Both the position numbers and the translations under genes were made by a program. 31,876 nucleotides of DNA from contig SFJE01000025.1 in the NCBI GenBank assembly GCA_004555175.1, forward strand, positions 1-31,876, read 5' to 3'. Each line of letters starts with the position of its first letter. The stretch's first letter is position 1. The DNA comes from Lentisphaeraceae bacterium (GTDB lineage: Bacteria; Verrucomicrobiota; Kiritimatiellia; RFP12; DVOR01). Positions 1 through 6,599 of this stretch are shown here, piece after piece. The notes under the pieces are model-generated. The model saw only the letters and a list, made by a program, of their open reading frames with translations. It made no database searches and was not told the DNA's origin.

Positions 1-51
1 TCGGCGAGGGTACTGCGGGGTTCGCCCGTGGGAGAGTAGCACGTTGCCGGA
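1..51 (+). rRNA. rrf: 5S ribosomal RNA, 3' end (partial)
   Basis: The first ~50 bases read as the 3' part of a bacterial 5S rRNA: GGTACTGCGGGGTTCGCCCG forms the loop D/E arm, followed by GGGAGAGTAGCACGTTGCCGG, the conserved end that pairs with the missing 5' end. The gene is cut by the window edge, and a terminator follows within a few bases. 16S and 23S genes are expected to the left but are not visible. The exact 3' end is uncertain by a few bases. Confidence 0.85.
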
Positions 52-57
52 ACTTTA

Positions 58-93
58 AGCCCCTGATTGCAACCGCAGTCAGGGGCTTTTTTT
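58..93 (+). terminator. Rho-independent terminator of the rRNA operon
   Basis: A 9-bp perfect stem AGCCCCTGA (58-66) / TCAGGGGCT (79-87) with a 12-base loop runs into seven T residues (87-93). It lies directly after the 5S rRNA end, as expected for the end of an rRNA operon. Confidence 0.92.
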
Positions 94-178
94 GTGCCCA
101 GAAACCGCAACGAGCGCCGGAAACCACAAAGGACATAGAGGAAACCCGGGACGGCACGCAGGGAGCACGGGGTGGCGC

Positions 179-254
179 GCAGATTTAGCAACCACAAGTC
201 CGAGCGAAGCGAAGGAGCTATGTCAACAAGGGACACAAAGTGCACAAAGAAAGG
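179..254. repeat. 76-base direct repeat, copy 1
   Basis: Positions 179-254 match 304-379 with a single difference (A versus G after AACAAGGG). The copies are 125 bases apart. Each contains the 33-base dispersed repeat that recurs at 24246-24278, here at 196-228. Confidence 0.9.
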
Positions 255-296
255 CGCGCAGGGTGCACACAGGAAGGCGCGCAGGGTGCACACAGG
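251..296. repeat. Tandem duplication of a 23-base unit
   Basis: The unit starting AAGGCGCGCAGGGTGCACAC occupies 251-273 and is repeated exactly at 274-296. A third, partial unit follows (AAGGCTCGCAG from 297). It separates the two long direct repeats. Confidence 0.9.
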
Positions 297-303
297 AAGG
301 CTC

Positions 304-379
304 GCAGATTTAGCAACCACAAGTCCGAGCGAAGCGAAGGAGCTATGTCAACAAGGGGCACAAAGTGCACAAAGAAAGG
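304..379. repeat. 76-base direct repeat, copy 2
   Basis: Second copy of the 179-254 repeat, one mismatch. The 33-base dispersed element within it lies at 321-353. Confidence 0.9.
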
Positions 380-515
380 TACTCAGGAAATACGGGAAGA
401 TACGCAGAGAGGCACGCAGGGAAGGGGGACGGGAAAGCACGGCGAGGGTGGGGCGCAAAGGTTTCACCGGGGCCTGCTTTAGGCTTGCGGGCAAAGCAGG
501 GGGCGATTTTCCAAA

Positions 516-544
516 TTGACATCGGAGAGCGGGTGAGGTATGCT
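516..544 (+). promoter_or_regulatory. Sigma-70-type promoter for the exported protein
   Basis: TTGACA (516-521) and TATGCT (539-544) are separated by exactly 17 bases, with TG two bases further upstream. Transcription would start near 551, leaving a leader of about 98 bases before the ATG at 649. This is the best classical -35/-10 pair in the window. Confidence 0.7.
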
Positions 545-648
545 ACGGCACATAGTTTGATTCTAGCGATCTTCTAGACCGCTTGCAGTCTCAGACGCCA
601 AAAGTGGCGTCCCGGTTCGTATTCTCAACCGCTTTCTTTGTGCCAAAG

Positions 649-1290
649 ATGAAACACGATCTCTGCCGTTTCTGTTGTGGACTGCTGTTGCTTTTAGCGA
701 CGGCTGCGCGTGCGGCCATTCCTGAAGCTTGGTTTGCCGACAAGGCCACCCTTTCCGCCGCTACGCGTGAGCAGTGCTATGCCATCTTCCCGGCGCGGCA
801 GAAGGTGCTTTTTATCTTGCCCGAGGCGCTTGTTCCGGCCTTTGCTTCACCTCCTCGGACGCGCGAGATTGTCGCCGGCGAGGCATACTTTATTGATCAT
901 TGCCTTAATCACCATCCGGAAGTACCAGATGCAATCTATCGGCAGATTGATGACATTCTTTCATCGCCCGAAGAGATCATTCAAGATTGCCGGAATGGCG
1001 GCGATGCGCTTGTCCTCTCCAAGACGCTTTCCGGCACGCGCTATGCGCTGGTCATCCGCCATCATCCTGACAAGCGCCTTCTCCTGTATAAGACGCTCTT
1101 CCCTGCCAAGAAGAAACTCTATCCACGCCTACCGCGGTGGCCGCTACCACAAGGGAAACTCCAAGGCCCTCTCTCATTTCCGCGGAATGGCGCTTGCGCT
1201 CCCCGTTTGTCTCGCTCGCTAATCGGGGGTATTGGAGGAATGGGAGGGAAGTTTGGCTGCGGTATTAAACTTCAGACGAGGGCGGTGTAG
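649..1290 (+). CDS. Exported protein with possible BECR-fold (PBECR3-like) nuclease domain
   Basis: 213 residues from the ATG at 649. Upstream in-frame codons exist back to a TTG at 583, but 649 gives a clean signal peptide: MKHDLCRF, a Leu-rich core, then ATAARA with cleavage likely after residue 22. The middle (about residues 70-160) has the look of the barnase/EndoU/colicin E5/RelE-like phage nuclease families: YFIDHCLNHHPE, then IDDILSSPEEIIQD, then a basic Tyr/Leu-rich segment ending KKLYPRL. This resemblance is from memory of the family, not a search. The last ~45 residues are Arg/Pro/Gly-rich and look like a degenerate tail; a frameshift near 1130 is possible because an alternative frame continues to 1222. 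The stop is 3 bases before the next gene, suggesting cotranscription. Confidence 0.6.
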   Translation: MKHDLCRFCCGLLLLLATAARAAIPEAWFADKATLSAATREQCYAIFPARQKVLFILPEALVPAFASPPRTREIVAGEAYFIDHCLNHHPEVPDAIYRQIDDILSSPEEIIQDCRNGGDALVLSKTLSGTRYALVIRHHPDKRLLLYKTLFPAKKKLYPRLPRWPLPQGKLQGPLSFPRNGACAPRLSRSLIGGIGGMGGKFGCGIKLQTRAV

Positions 1291-1293
1291 CGG

Positions 1294-1845
1294 ATGGAAG
1301 CGGCGATGAGGGGGGATTGCTGGTTTGTGCGGTCACCGTTGGGGATGGTGTGCTTGCGGGCGAGGGATGGCGCGCTGACGGGGCTCTCGTTTTGCGAGAA
1401 GGAAGCGGCAGAGGAGCCGTCTAAGACCGTGCCGCCGGTGGTGCGTGGGGCGATGGTATGGGTGGAGGATTACTTTCAAGGACGGTTCCGTCCTCCGGAC
1501 TTTCCAATCGCGCTGCGGGGGACGCCTTTCCAGTTGCGGGTGTGGTCTGCCCTTAGCGGGCTTGGACCGGGAGAGACGCGGAGTTATGGCGAACTGGCAG
1601 TGGCGCTTCACTGCGCGAGTGCGCGGGCGGTGGGACAGGCGTTGGGCCGTAATCCGCTGTTGCTTCTGATTCCGTGCCATCGGGTCATTGGCGCGAATGG
1701 GCAACTTGGTGGCTACGCCGGTGGACTTGAGCGTAAGCGTGCGTTGCTTACGTTGGAGAAGCGCTTCATCGGCGCATCCCTCTGCACGCTGCTTCCCGGA
1801 GTTATCGAGAACAGTCTACGCCAACGACGCGTTATGGGGCTGTGA
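1294..1845 (+). CDS. ogt: Methylated-DNA--[protein]-cysteine S-methyltransferase
   Basis: 183 residues. Suicide repair enzyme that moves alkyl groups from O6-alkylguanine (and O4-alkylthymine) to its own cysteine. The active-site motif IPCHRVIG places the acceptor at Cys128. The recognition-helix segment ASARAVGQALGRNP supplies the arginine finger (Arg111), and GTPFQLRVWSAL and GGYAGGLERKRALL are family hallmarks. The N-terminal ~75 residues fit the small Ogt/MGMT N-domain; there is no Ada regulatory domain. About 25 residues after the usual family end (after LLTLEKRF) look unrelated and may be a read-on tail. The start at 1294 is 3 bases after the preceding stop; Met5 (1306) is an alternative. 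Confidence 0.93.
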   Translation: MEAAMRGDCWFVRSPLGMVCLRARDGALTGLSFCEKEAAEEPSKTVPPVVRGAMVWVEDYFQGRFRPPDFPIALRGTPFQLRVWSALSGLGPGETRSYGELAVALHCASARAVGQALGRNPLLLLIPCHRVIGANGQLGGYAGGLERKRALLTLEKRFIGASLCTLLPGVIENSLRQRRVMGL

Positions 1846-1859
1846 CGCGGGGGCCGTGA

Positions 1860-1940
1860 TGCGGGGGCTGGCTCGCCCCCGCACTCCTCGGGAGCGTGGG
1901 ACGCTCCACCCCGGCCGAAGCGCCCTGCGGGCACTTCGGC
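1860..1940. repeat. Cluster of three hairpins, including a dispersed 26-base module
   Basis: Three consecutive perfect inverted repeats follow the methyltransferase gene: TGCGGGGGC/GCCCCCGCA (1860-1883), GGAGCGT/ACGCTCC (1891-1907) and GCCGAAG/CTTCGGC (1914-1940) with an inner GCCC/GGGC. Bases 1886-1911 are identical to 24215-24240, and the first hairpin has a close relative at 24158-24184. None is followed by a T run. The cluster may act as a transcription barrier between the converging genes, or be a mobile-type intergenic element. Confidence 0.8.
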
Positions 1941-1966
1941 TGTTGGCACATCGCCAGGAGGGCCAC

Positions 1967-2323
1967 TCAGATGCTTGCGCTGATGAGGATAATGGCGGTG
2001 TAGACGGAGAACGCCACGTGCCAGAGCAGGAGTGTTATCGCGGCGCAGAGGCGCCACGGGCGGCCGGTAAAGCGCCGCACGACCGTGCAGATAAGCCCCC
2101 ACGCCGCTCCCAACGTAAGCAAGCACATCCCTAGTTCCAGCCCCCCCAATCCGGCGCCAAAGATCTTAAAGAGGAATAAAAGCGGGAGGACCGAAACCAT
2201 TACCGCCGTTCCGAGCCACCCAAAGAGCAACGCCTTGGAACAACAAAGTGCGACCTCAACCCCCACAATCCCCGCCGCCAGAAGCAACAACGCCCATCGA
2301 CTGTGTAATTGTTTTCCACTCAT
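1967..2323 (-). CDS. Small integral membrane protein, unknown function
   Basis: 118 residues, nearly all hydrophobic. About four membrane segments can be drawn: WALLLLAAGIVGVEVALCC, a TAVMVSVLPLLFLFKIF stretch, LGMCLLTLGAAWGLICTVV, and a C-terminal one ending SVYTAIILISASI. The basic residues HSR and RRFTGRPWR lie between segments. Its ATG overlaps the TGA of the upstream GIY-YIG gene by four bases (2320-2323), so the two are almost certainly translated from one message. I do not recognise the family. Confidence 0.7.
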   Translation of the reverse strand: MSGKQLHSRWALLLLAAGIVGVEVALCCSKALLFGWLGTAVMVSVLPLLFLFKIFGAGLGGLELGMCLLTLGAAWGLICTVVRRFTGRPWRLCAAITLLLWHVAFSVYTAIILISASI

Positions 2324-3042
2324 TTGCCAGCGGCTCCTCTCTCTTTGCGCAGTAGGGATAACATTTTGCCTTTGTAGGAGAAGTATTTGGGCCCCGCATA
2401 TGCGCCCGAGGCGTTCTTTTGCGGCATAAACTGTTTGCAGAAGCCTGACAGCGAGTAGGTGGCACCCTTGTACTCGATCTTCTTCTCGTCGGCAACTGTT
2501 ACCGTTATCTCGGTTGGGATAAAGACCAGTTTTTCGCCTCTCGCAATCCCCACCTTATCAAAGGAGAAGGGGTCGGTTCGTGGCTTAGCCCTCTCTGTCG
2601 GCTTCTTAACGGCTTTCTTCGTAGATATTAACGCTTGGTTCTTTTTTATCACTGTTGCTGAACGGCCCAAGTCGACATCCCGGTTATATCGCTTGACCTC
2701 TGCGGTATAACCGTCCCTCTTGAACTTTCTAACGATACGTTTAATCTCTTTTACTACAATCTCTTTCCGGCAGGCGAAGAACTCTGTACCTTCCTTTCGA
2801 GTCTTTGCCAATGCATGTGTGTTGAAAACCCTATCTTCAAGATAATTGCAAGCGTTGGTCTCGATAGTTAAGATGGGTTTAAAGTTTGTATAAACGGCAC
2901 TATTCAGATTCCCGAGGCGGTGTGCTAAATCAGTGGTTTTGCCAATTTTTACTACGTCGACTCCATCTATAGGCTTCAAGCATTCGTTTGTGAGAACGTA
3001 GACAAATCCAGCCCGGGGCTTGGTCTCCTTGCGCTGTGCCAT
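2320..3042 (-). CDS. GIY-YIG (T5orf172-like) nuclease-family protein with C-terminal DUF4357-like domain
   Basis: 240 residues from the ATG at 3042, chosen because AAGGAG lies about 9 bases upstream. An N-terminal GIY-YIG-like fold is seen: FVYVLTNE, then VVKIGKTTDLAHRLGNLN, then ETNACNYLEDRVFN and a GTEFFAC motif, the pattern of the T5orf172/MUG113 branch. The middle is Lys-rich (KKNQALISTKKAVKKP). The last ~50 residues (IEYKGATYSLSGFCKQFM ... YFSYKGKML) resemble DUF4357, often found behind GIY-YIG domains. Family members occur in phages, mobile elements and restriction-like loci; the substrate here is unknown. Base composition is unlike the neighbours: two sampled 60-base lines have 42% and 48% G+C, against about 75% in a sampled line of hrpB, which points to recent acquisition. 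Confidence 0.8.
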   Translation of the reverse strand: MAQRKETKPRAGFVYVLTNECLKPIDGVDVVKIGKTTDLAHRLGNLNSAVYTNFKPILTIETNACNYLEDRVFNTHALAKTRKEGTEFFACRKEIVVKEIKRIVRKFKRDGYTAEVKRYNRDVDLGRSATVIKKNQALISTKKAVKKPTERAKPRTDPFSFDKVGIARGEKLVFIPTEITVTVADEKKIEYKGATYSLSGFCKQFMPQKNASGAYAGPKYFSYKGKMLSLLRKERGAAGK

Positions 3043-3091
3043 AGTGCAAACTCCTTTCTTATAATTGCGTGGCGGACAACCGCACATTGAC

Positions 3092-3120
3092 AGAATACCA
3101 TGCTCCCCTCTTTTGGGCAA
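3092..3120 (-). promoter_or_regulatory. Candidate promoter for the GIY-YIG/membrane pair
   Basis: Read on the minus strand, TTGCCC (3120-3115) and TATTCT (3097-3092) are 17 bases apart, with TGG immediately before the -10 box. Transcription would start near 3085, about 43 bases before the ATG at 3042, leaving room for the AAGGAG ribosome-binding site. Confidence 0.4.
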
Positions 3121-3220
3121 CTACGCAGGGCGTTATTCGGGGGGAGGTCATCCATTTTTCTGGGACAATCAGCCTGGCGGAGAAGGCAGGTGAACAACAT
3201 TCACCAGCACACACTACTTT

Positions 3221-3293
3221 GACCTAGGGCCTAGCTCAAAGCGACCTAGGGCCTAGGTCATCTCGAGGTAGGCCCTACCTTTTTTAGGGTATC
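3221..3293. repeat. 22-base-period palindromic array ending in a T6 motif
   Basis: GACCTAGGGCCTAG begins at 3221 and again at 3243, exactly 22 bases later. The second copy extends to the perfect palindrome GACCTAGGGCCTAGGTC. A third 22-base step (3265-3286) contains AGGTAGGCCCTACCT, whose TAGGCCCTA is the reverse complement of TAGGGCCTA in the earlier units, and then six T residues. The array closes with ACCTTTTTTAGGGTATC (3277-3293), which recurs exactly at 24432-24448. A transcript could fold units 2 and 3 together in front of the T run, so a terminator role is plausible. Confidence 0.85.
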
Positions 3294-3405
3294 CTCCGGG
3301 CCTTTGCGGTGGTGGCGTGAGTTGGTGTTAAAGGAAGGCTGGTGGGGGTAATTTCCGTCGCCGGCTAAAAGTGGCGGCGCTTCTGCGGTTGGCGGCGGGT
3401 TTTGG

Positions 3406-3411
3406 TATACT
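3406..3411 (+). promoter_or_regulatory. -10 element of marC (leaderless arrangement)
   Basis: TATACT preceded by TTTTGG. Its last base is 7 bases before the ATG at 3419, so transcription is expected to begin at or one base before the start codon. No Shine-Dalgarno sequence is present. No convincing -35 box is visible. Confidence 0.6.
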
Positions 3412-3418
3412 GGGCGGT

Positions 3419-4027
3419 ATGAGACTTTTTGACTTTTCGTTTGTCTGGACAACGGCGATGTTGTTCCTGATGTTGATGGATCCGTTCGGCAATTTGCCGG
3501 TGTTTATGTCGACGCTTAAGCATGTGCGGCAGGAGCGGCTGACGTGGGTGATTTTCCGGGAGTTGTGCTTTGCGCTCGTGGCGATGGTACTTTCGCTGGT
3601 GGCGGGGCAGGCCTTCTTTGGGTTGCTGCATATCGAGGCGGGGACGCTGGCGATTGCGGGGGGCATTATCCTCTTTCTGACGGGGATTAAGATGGTCTTC
3701 TCGTCGCTGGCCGAGGATGCGCCGGTGCAGCAGGGCGAGCCGTTTATCGTGCCGCTGGCTATTCCGCTGATTTGCGGGCCGGGGCTGATTGCGATTCTTT
3801 CGACCTTGCGCGGGAGCGTGCCGCAGGCGACGCTGCCGAATTGCCTGTTGGCGCTGGGGGTGGCGTGGGTCATCCAGACGGCGATTATGCTCTGCGGGCG
3901 GGCGCTCTCGCGCGTGCTGGGGCGGCGGGGGTTGAATGCGCTCGAATCGCTGATGGGGTTGCTGCTGACGAGTTTGGCGGTGGGGATGGTGCTGCAGGGG
4001 ATTAACCAGACCTATCATCTGGGGTAG
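3419..4027 (+). CDS. MarC/YhgN-family inner membrane protein
   Basis: 202 residues from the ATG at 3419. In-frame codons continue upstream to 3371, but they cross the promoter and lack family similarity. MarC-family (UPF0056) landmarks are present: the first segment with LMLMDPFGNLPVFMSTLK, the central FLTGIKMVF, and the PFIVPLAIPLICGPGLIAIL segment with its conserved Pro/Gly pattern, ending in ALESLMGLLLTSLAVGMVLQGI. Six membrane spans fit. The family's transport role is unproven; the historical link to antibiotic resistance in E. coli MarC was not supported. It is probably monocistronic, since the next gene has its own promoter 33 bases after the stop. Confidence 0.88.
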   Translation: MRLFDFSFVWTTAMLFLMLMDPFGNLPVFMSTLKHVRQERLTWVIFRELCFALVAMVLSLVAGQAFFGLLHIEAGTLAIAGGIILFLTGIKMVFSSLAEDAPVQQGEPFIVPLAIPLICGPGLIAILSTLRGSVPQATLPNCLLALGVAWVIQTAIMLCGRALSRVLGRRGLNALESLMGLLLTSLAVGMVLQGINQTYHLG

Positions 4028-4038
4028 GGGCCGGGCGA

Positions 4039-4065
4039 TTGACCGCGCGCGGAATGTGCTATAGT
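4039..4065 (+). promoter_or_regulatory. Promoter of the GH89-SPFH operon
   Basis: TATAGT (4060-4065) preceded by TGTGC gives an extended -10 (TGTGNTATANT). TTGACC at 4039-4044 would be a -35 with a short 15-base spacer. The start of transcription is expected near 4072, two bases before an ATG at 4074 and 20 before the preferred ATG at 4092. Confidence 0.65.
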
Positions 4066-4091
4066 AGTAGGTAATGTCAGAAAGGATTGTT

Positions 4092-6578
4092 ATGGCGATG
4101 ATGCAGTTTGTGAAGCGGGCGTTGGCCTGGTGGGCGGTGGCAACGATGGTGGCGAGTGTGCGCGCCGGGGAGTTGGAGGCGCTGGCCAAGCGCGTTTCGC
4201 CCAAACTTGAGGGGCGGGTAATTTTCCGCATTGAGCCGGCGCGCAAGGATATTTCGGTGGCGCCGAGCGGGCAGGACAAGATTGCGATTGCTGCGCCGAA
4301 CACGCGCTTGGCAGCGGCGGGGCTGGGGTGCTATCTGCGGACGGTGGCCAAGGCTCACTGGTCGTGGTGTGGCGACCGGCTGACCGGAGAGATGCCCGCG
4401 CCGAACCGGGTCTACACCTTCCGCCCGGCCGCGCCCCATTCGCTGGCCTATAACTATTGTACGCTCTCCTATACGATGGCCTTCTGGGATGCGGCGGCGT
4501 GGCGCGCGGAGTTGGACCGCCTGGCGCTCTACGGCTTTGAGTACTTCTTGGTGCAGGCCGGTCTGCCGCAGGTGTGGGCCGAGACCTTGCGCGAACTGGG
4601 CTATCCCGAGGAGCGCATCGCCGCGTTCATCCCCGACGAAGCGGCCGCCGCGTGGTGGAATATGGGCAACTTGGAGGGGCTGGGCGGCCCGCTCAGCGCT
4701 CAGCGCGTGGCCGAGAATGCCGAACTCGGGCGCGAGATTGTGGCTCACGCCAAGGCCTTGGGCCTAAAGCCCATCCTCCAAGGCTTCACCGGTCTGCTTC
4801 CGCACGATTTGCCGGACTACCTCTCTAAGGCGGACTTCCCGGACGCGCAGTGGGTCAATCAGGGCCAGTGGGTCGATGGCTTTGTGCGCCCAACACTCCT
4901 GGTGCCCTCGACCGAGGCCTTCGCGAAGATCGCGGAGATCTGGTATCGCAACCTCTTTAAGGTCTATGGTGTGACGGCGGCCGATGCCTTTGGTGGCGAC
5001 CTCTTCCATGAGGGCGGCCAGGTGGCGAACTTGGATGTGACGGCCTGCGCGCGGGCCGTTCAGGGCGCCCAGCAGAAGGCCTCCCCGGGCGCAATTTGGA
5101 TGATCCAGGCTTGGCACGGTAACCCGCGCGAGGCGCTCTTGAAGGGGCTCGACCCGCGCTACGCGATGGTCGAAGCGCTCGTCTACAATCAGGCCGAGGG
5201 CCACCACTACAGCCGCCGCTTCCAGAACATTCCTTGGCTGTGGTGCGAGCTGCTGAACTTCGGCGGCAATCACGGCTTCTACGGCGGCGTGCGCCCGCTG
5301 GCCGACCTCGGCGCGTTGACCGAGCAGCCCAATGCCGACACCTTCGCCGGCTTCGGCCTCCTCTCGGAGGGGCTGGAGACGAACCCCCTCTTCTACGACC
5401 TCTTCACCTGCCGCTTCTTTATGCCCCGCTCGGCGATGCTGGGCGAGCACGGTCTGGATACCTGGTTGGCAGATTACGCCCTGCGCCGCTACGGTCTGGC
5501 CAATACCACCCTCGTGCGCGCGCTACACCTCTTGGCCGATTCGGTCTATGCTCCGGCGCGCGAGCAGGAGGGCTGCACCGAGAGCGTCTACTGCGCCCGC
5601 CCCTCGTGGGGCGCGCGTAAGGCCTCCACGTGGTCGAGCGGCGAACAGTACTATCCGCCGGCGGCCACGCGCCGGGCTGCGGAGCTCTTCGCGGCCGTGG
5701 CCAAGCGCTCGCCGGCCCTCACGAAGATTGAAACCTTCCGTTATGACCTGATTGACGTGATGCGTCAGGCGTTGGCGGACCTCGGGCGGCCGCTCCTGAC
5801 CTTGGCGCGCAACGACGCGCAGGCGCGCGAGGCCTTCTTGGAAGCGATTCGCCTCTCCGATGAGCTGATGGCCTTCGAGCCGCGTTGGCGGCTGGATTGG
5901 TGCGAGGCGCGTACGCGCGCGGTGGCCGGCGAGGCCGGGGCCAAGGCCTATCGCCGGATGATTACCACGTGGAGCGGGCGGCGCGGGTCGCTCAACGACT
6001 ACGCCCACCGTCAACTCGCGGGTCTCTTTAAAGGCTACTACCTGCGCCGCTGGGAGGCCTTCTTTGCCGGCACGGGCAACCTCGACGCGCAGCTTGAGGC
6101 GATTGATCGCGACTTCCTGGAAAATGGCTATCCGCAGGCGACGCCCGATTTGAAGACGCTGATTCCGACCCTGCGCCGGGCCGAGGCGCTCCTGAAGCGG
6201 GCCTACGAAACCTGGCCCAAGGCCTTCCGCTTTGATACCGGCGTGGCGTGGAATCTTGAGGGGCGCAAGGGCACCGTGGAGATGAGCTTCGACGTCACCG
6301 AATACATCAAGCAGGCCGGCACCTTTGAGGTCACCTTCGAGTGGACCCACGGCGGTCACGCCCTCAAGATTGAGCAGGTGGAGCTCTTTGAGGCCGATCA
6401 GTGTGTGGCGGCCGATCGCCACGCTGGCTATGCCGGGATTCGCAAGCAGGCGAATGTCTACACCCTTAAGTTGCCGAAATACCGCACGACCCTGGCCGAC
6501 TACACCCTGCGCGTGACCGCCTCGGGCGATGGCGGCGGGAACTCGGCCGGCAAGTTCACCATCGAGCGCAAAGAGTAA
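4092..6578 (+). CDS. Alpha-N-acetylglucosaminidase, glycoside hydrolase family 89
   Basis: 828 residues. The start at 4092 is preferred over 4074 because AAAGGA lies 4-5 bases upstream and it yields a compact signal peptide (MAMMQFVKRALAWW ... VASVRA). The protein should therefore be exported to periplasm or surface. GH89 landmarks: YNYCTLSYTMAFWD, WWNMGNLEGLGGPL, LCxLxNFGGNHG-type sequence WCELLNFGGNHGFYGG, GDLFHEGG with Glu307 in the place of the acid/base, and LLSEGLETNP with Glu426 in the place of the nucleophile. Family enzymes release terminal alpha-GlcNAc from heparan sulfate or mucin glycans. A final ~110 residues (VEMSFDVTEYIKQAGTFEV onward) look like an added beta-sandwich domain. 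It heads an operon with two SPFH genes 21 bases downstream. Confidence 0.9.
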   Translation: MAMMQFVKRALAWWAVATMVASVRAGELEALAKRVSPKLEGRVIFRIEPARKDISVAPSGQDKIAIAAPNTRLAAAGLGCYLRTVAKAHWSWCGDRLTGEMPAPNRVYTFRPAAPHSLAYNYCTLSYTMAFWDAAAWRAELDRLALYGFEYFLVQAGLPQVWAETLRELGYPEERIAAFIPDEAAAAWWNMGNLEGLGGPLSAQRVAENAELGREIVAHAKALGLKPILQGFTGLLPHDLPDYLSKADFPDAQWVNQGQWVDGFVRPTLLVPSTEAFAKIAEIWYRNLFKVYGVTAADAFGGDLFHEGGQVANLDVTACARAVQGAQQKASPGAIWMIQAWHGNPREALLKGLDPRYAMVEALVYNQAEGHHYSRRFQNIPWLWCELLNFGGNHGFYGGVRPLADLGALTEQPNADTFAGFGLLSEGLETNPLFYDLFTCRFFMPRSAMLGEHGLDTWLADYALRRYGLANTTLVRALHLLADSVYAPAREQEGCTESVYCARPSWGARKASTWSSGEQYYPPAATRRAAELFAAVAKRSPALTKIETFRYDLIDVMRQALADLGRPLLTLARNDAQAREAFLEAIRLSDELMAFEPRWRLDWCEARTRAVAGEAGAKAYRRMITTWSGRRGSLNDYAHRQLAGLFKGYYLRRWEAFFAGTGNLDAQLEAIDRDFLENGYPQATPDLKTLIPTLRRAEALLKRAYETWPKAFRFDTGVAWNLEGRKGTVEMSFDVTEYIKQAGTFEVTFEWTHGGHALKIEQVELFEADQCVAADRHAGYAGIRKQANVYTLKLPKYRTTLADYTLRVTASGDGGGNSAGKFTIERKE

Positions 6579-6599
6579 GGCGCAGAAGAGGAGTTGGCA

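Larger units (their letters stand above)
94..648. other. Gene-free, repeat-rich region after the rRNA operon
   Basis: No convincing gene is present in these ~550 bases. Overlapping short frames exist in all phases but none has a ribosome-binding site or a recognisable product; they are translations of repeats. The stretch is full of degenerate ACAAAG/GCACAAAG/CACGCAGG words, a 76-base direct repeat (179-254 and 304-379) and a 23-base exact tandem duplication (251-273, 274-296). The right end (516-544) carries a promoter for the next gene, and a small hairpin (594-600 / 605-611) sits in its leader. Confidence 0.75.
3043..3418. other. Divergent intergenic region between the GIY-YIG gene and marC
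   Basis: No gene is seen. The left part holds the minus-strand promoter of the GIY-YIG gene. The centre (3221-3293) is the 22-base-period array described separately. The right part (3294-3411) leads to the marC promoter and shows no other structure. Confidence 0.7.

Noticed and set aside
92..577. Short overlapping frames after the 5S rRNA
   Set aside because: They translate the direct repeats (recurrent SERSEGAMST) in several phases and have no ribosome-binding sites.
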